From: Microglena sp. YARC
Lineage: Eukaryota; Chlorophyta; Chlorophyceae; Chlamydomonadales; Chlamydomonadaceae
Direction: 5' to 3'
NCBI GenBank assembly: GCA_022414725.1
Contig: CM039463.1
Span: 40,515,579-40,579,578, forward strand
Length of the DNA stretch: 64,000 nucleotides
Part shown: piece after piece, positions 63,130-64,000 of the stretch
Layout of the letters: each line of letters begins with the position of its first letter
Position numbering within the stretch: the first letter of the stretch is position 1
The notes under the pieces: generated by a model
Told to the model about the DNA's origin: nothing
Databases searched by the model: none
What the model saw: only the letters and a program-made list of their open reading frames with translations
Made by a program: the position numbers and the translations under genes

Positions 63130-63610
63130 ACACACACACACATCGACTTACACACCAACACACACACACACCTCCCCCCCCCCCACCTGCTAGCCTCCTG
63201 ATCAGTGCAATTAATAACGTACGGTTCTAGTATGTAGCGTGAAATCCCCTCTTGAGCTTGATGAACCCAAGTGATTGAACTAGCACGTTGAACCCCCTGC
63301 GGAAATGAAGGAACAATGCTACCGGAAACGAATATTTGCAGCCAACAGCCCTACCAAAGGGCGCCCTCGGCGCCCAAAACTGAAAGTCAGATTTCTATTT
63401 CCAAGTTTGGCCGCGAATCAATTAGCCCTGCTATTCGCCAATCCTTTCATCCGCAATGATAATCAATAATCCCATCATTTTAATATTTGTGGGCAGGGAG
63501 CAGTATGGCTGTGTAGGATAACAGGACATTCACGGACCCAATTACATTGAAATGAAAGATCTAACTCATGGAAATCCTGAACTTGATGTACCCTTGAACA
63601 ACCCTATTCC
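63130..63610. other. Unassigned sequence
   Basis: (CA)n and poly-C to 63185, then unremarkable DNA. Confidence 0.4.
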
Positions 63611-63615
63611 GTTTC

Positions 63616-63812
63616 GATGATTGGCTCAATGGTAGGCTCGTTGAAATCAGAAGGTGCAGGGTTTGAATATCCACTACAGGAGCACTTCAGTGTTTCCGGT
63701 CGCTGTTCAACCGCCATGGTAGCTTTGACCAGTTAAAGTAGCAGCTCGTTCCCTGCCATGTAAGACGGCGGGATCCCTTAATACCACGCCCTACTAAGCG
63801 TTATCATTACTT
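63616..63812 (+). mobile_element. SINE copy with recognisable box A and box B
   Basis: TGGCTCAATGG (A box) and GGGTTTGAATATCC (B box, degenerate), then ACCGCCATGGTAGCTTTGAC and the end ACTAAGCGTTATCATTAC. More diverged than the copies at 22330 and 23673. Confidence 0.75.
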
Positions 63813-64000
63813 CCAAGAATCTGTTGTCCACACCCATGTGCTTATCATTATGTAACGTACTCGGGCCTTATGAGAGTGTTGCAGTCCTAGTGTCTTACAT
63901 GTATACACACTAAGAATTAACGTTAATTTAACTTGCATCACATTTTAATTGAATGGAAATAGAATCAAAGTAAAATAACACACGGTTAATATCAATGAAA

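Overview
The window looks like nuclear DNA of a eukaryotic microalga, most likely of the green lineage. This is inferred, not proven, from four things: genes split by canonical GT-AG introns; an alpha/beta hydrolase with a transit-peptide-like N-terminus; a GT92 glycosyltransferase; and a LINE with the domain set of the Dualen/RandI clade first described in Chlamydomonas. Most of the 64 kb is micro- and minisatellite DNA, so most long open frames are translated repeats rather than genes.

Left part (1-13.5 kb, minus strand): an alpha/beta hydrolase gene reads leftward off the window. Four exons were placed (13265-13498, 9351-9442, 4624-4695, 893-1063). They are separated by introns made of satellites, SINEs and small DNA transposons. 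One exon between 13265 and 9442 is missing by phase arithmetic, and the 3' end lies beyond base 1. Middle part (14.4-32.5 kb, plus strand): a GT92 (DUF23) gene starts head-to-head about 0.9 kb away. Nine exons join in consistent phase to about 471 codons, with an N-terminal signal or anchor, a DxD motif and a terminal Cys-rich exon.

Right part: 36.2-48.4 kb holds a decayed but full-length non-LTR retrotransposon with a 15-bp target site duplication. Its order is ORF1, Cys protease, APE endonuclease, reverse transcriptase, uncharacterised segment, RNase H, zinc knuckle, restriction-like endonuclease. A second copy with an internal deletion and no 3' half lies at 59.7-61.4 kb. Between them are a tandem array of a Cys-rich exon (52.1-52.6 kb), a divergent histone H3 with a frameshifting deletion (52.8-53.3 kb, minus), and a gene for a small secreted MYPPPYG-repeat protein interrupted by a TAA where the repeat expects TAT (57.9-58.6 kb).

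The most unusual theme is that many minisatellites are built from the edges of exons. In both large genes and in the Cys-rich array, the repeat unit contains an exon end plus its splice donor or acceptor, copied several to more than ten times into the adjoining intron or 3' flank. The window also carries well-bounded mobile elements: two hAT-like MITEs with perfect 8-bp duplications, two copies of a TA-flanked TIR element, a 250-bp MITE, and a tRNA-derived SINE family with one copy flanked by a 13-bp duplication.
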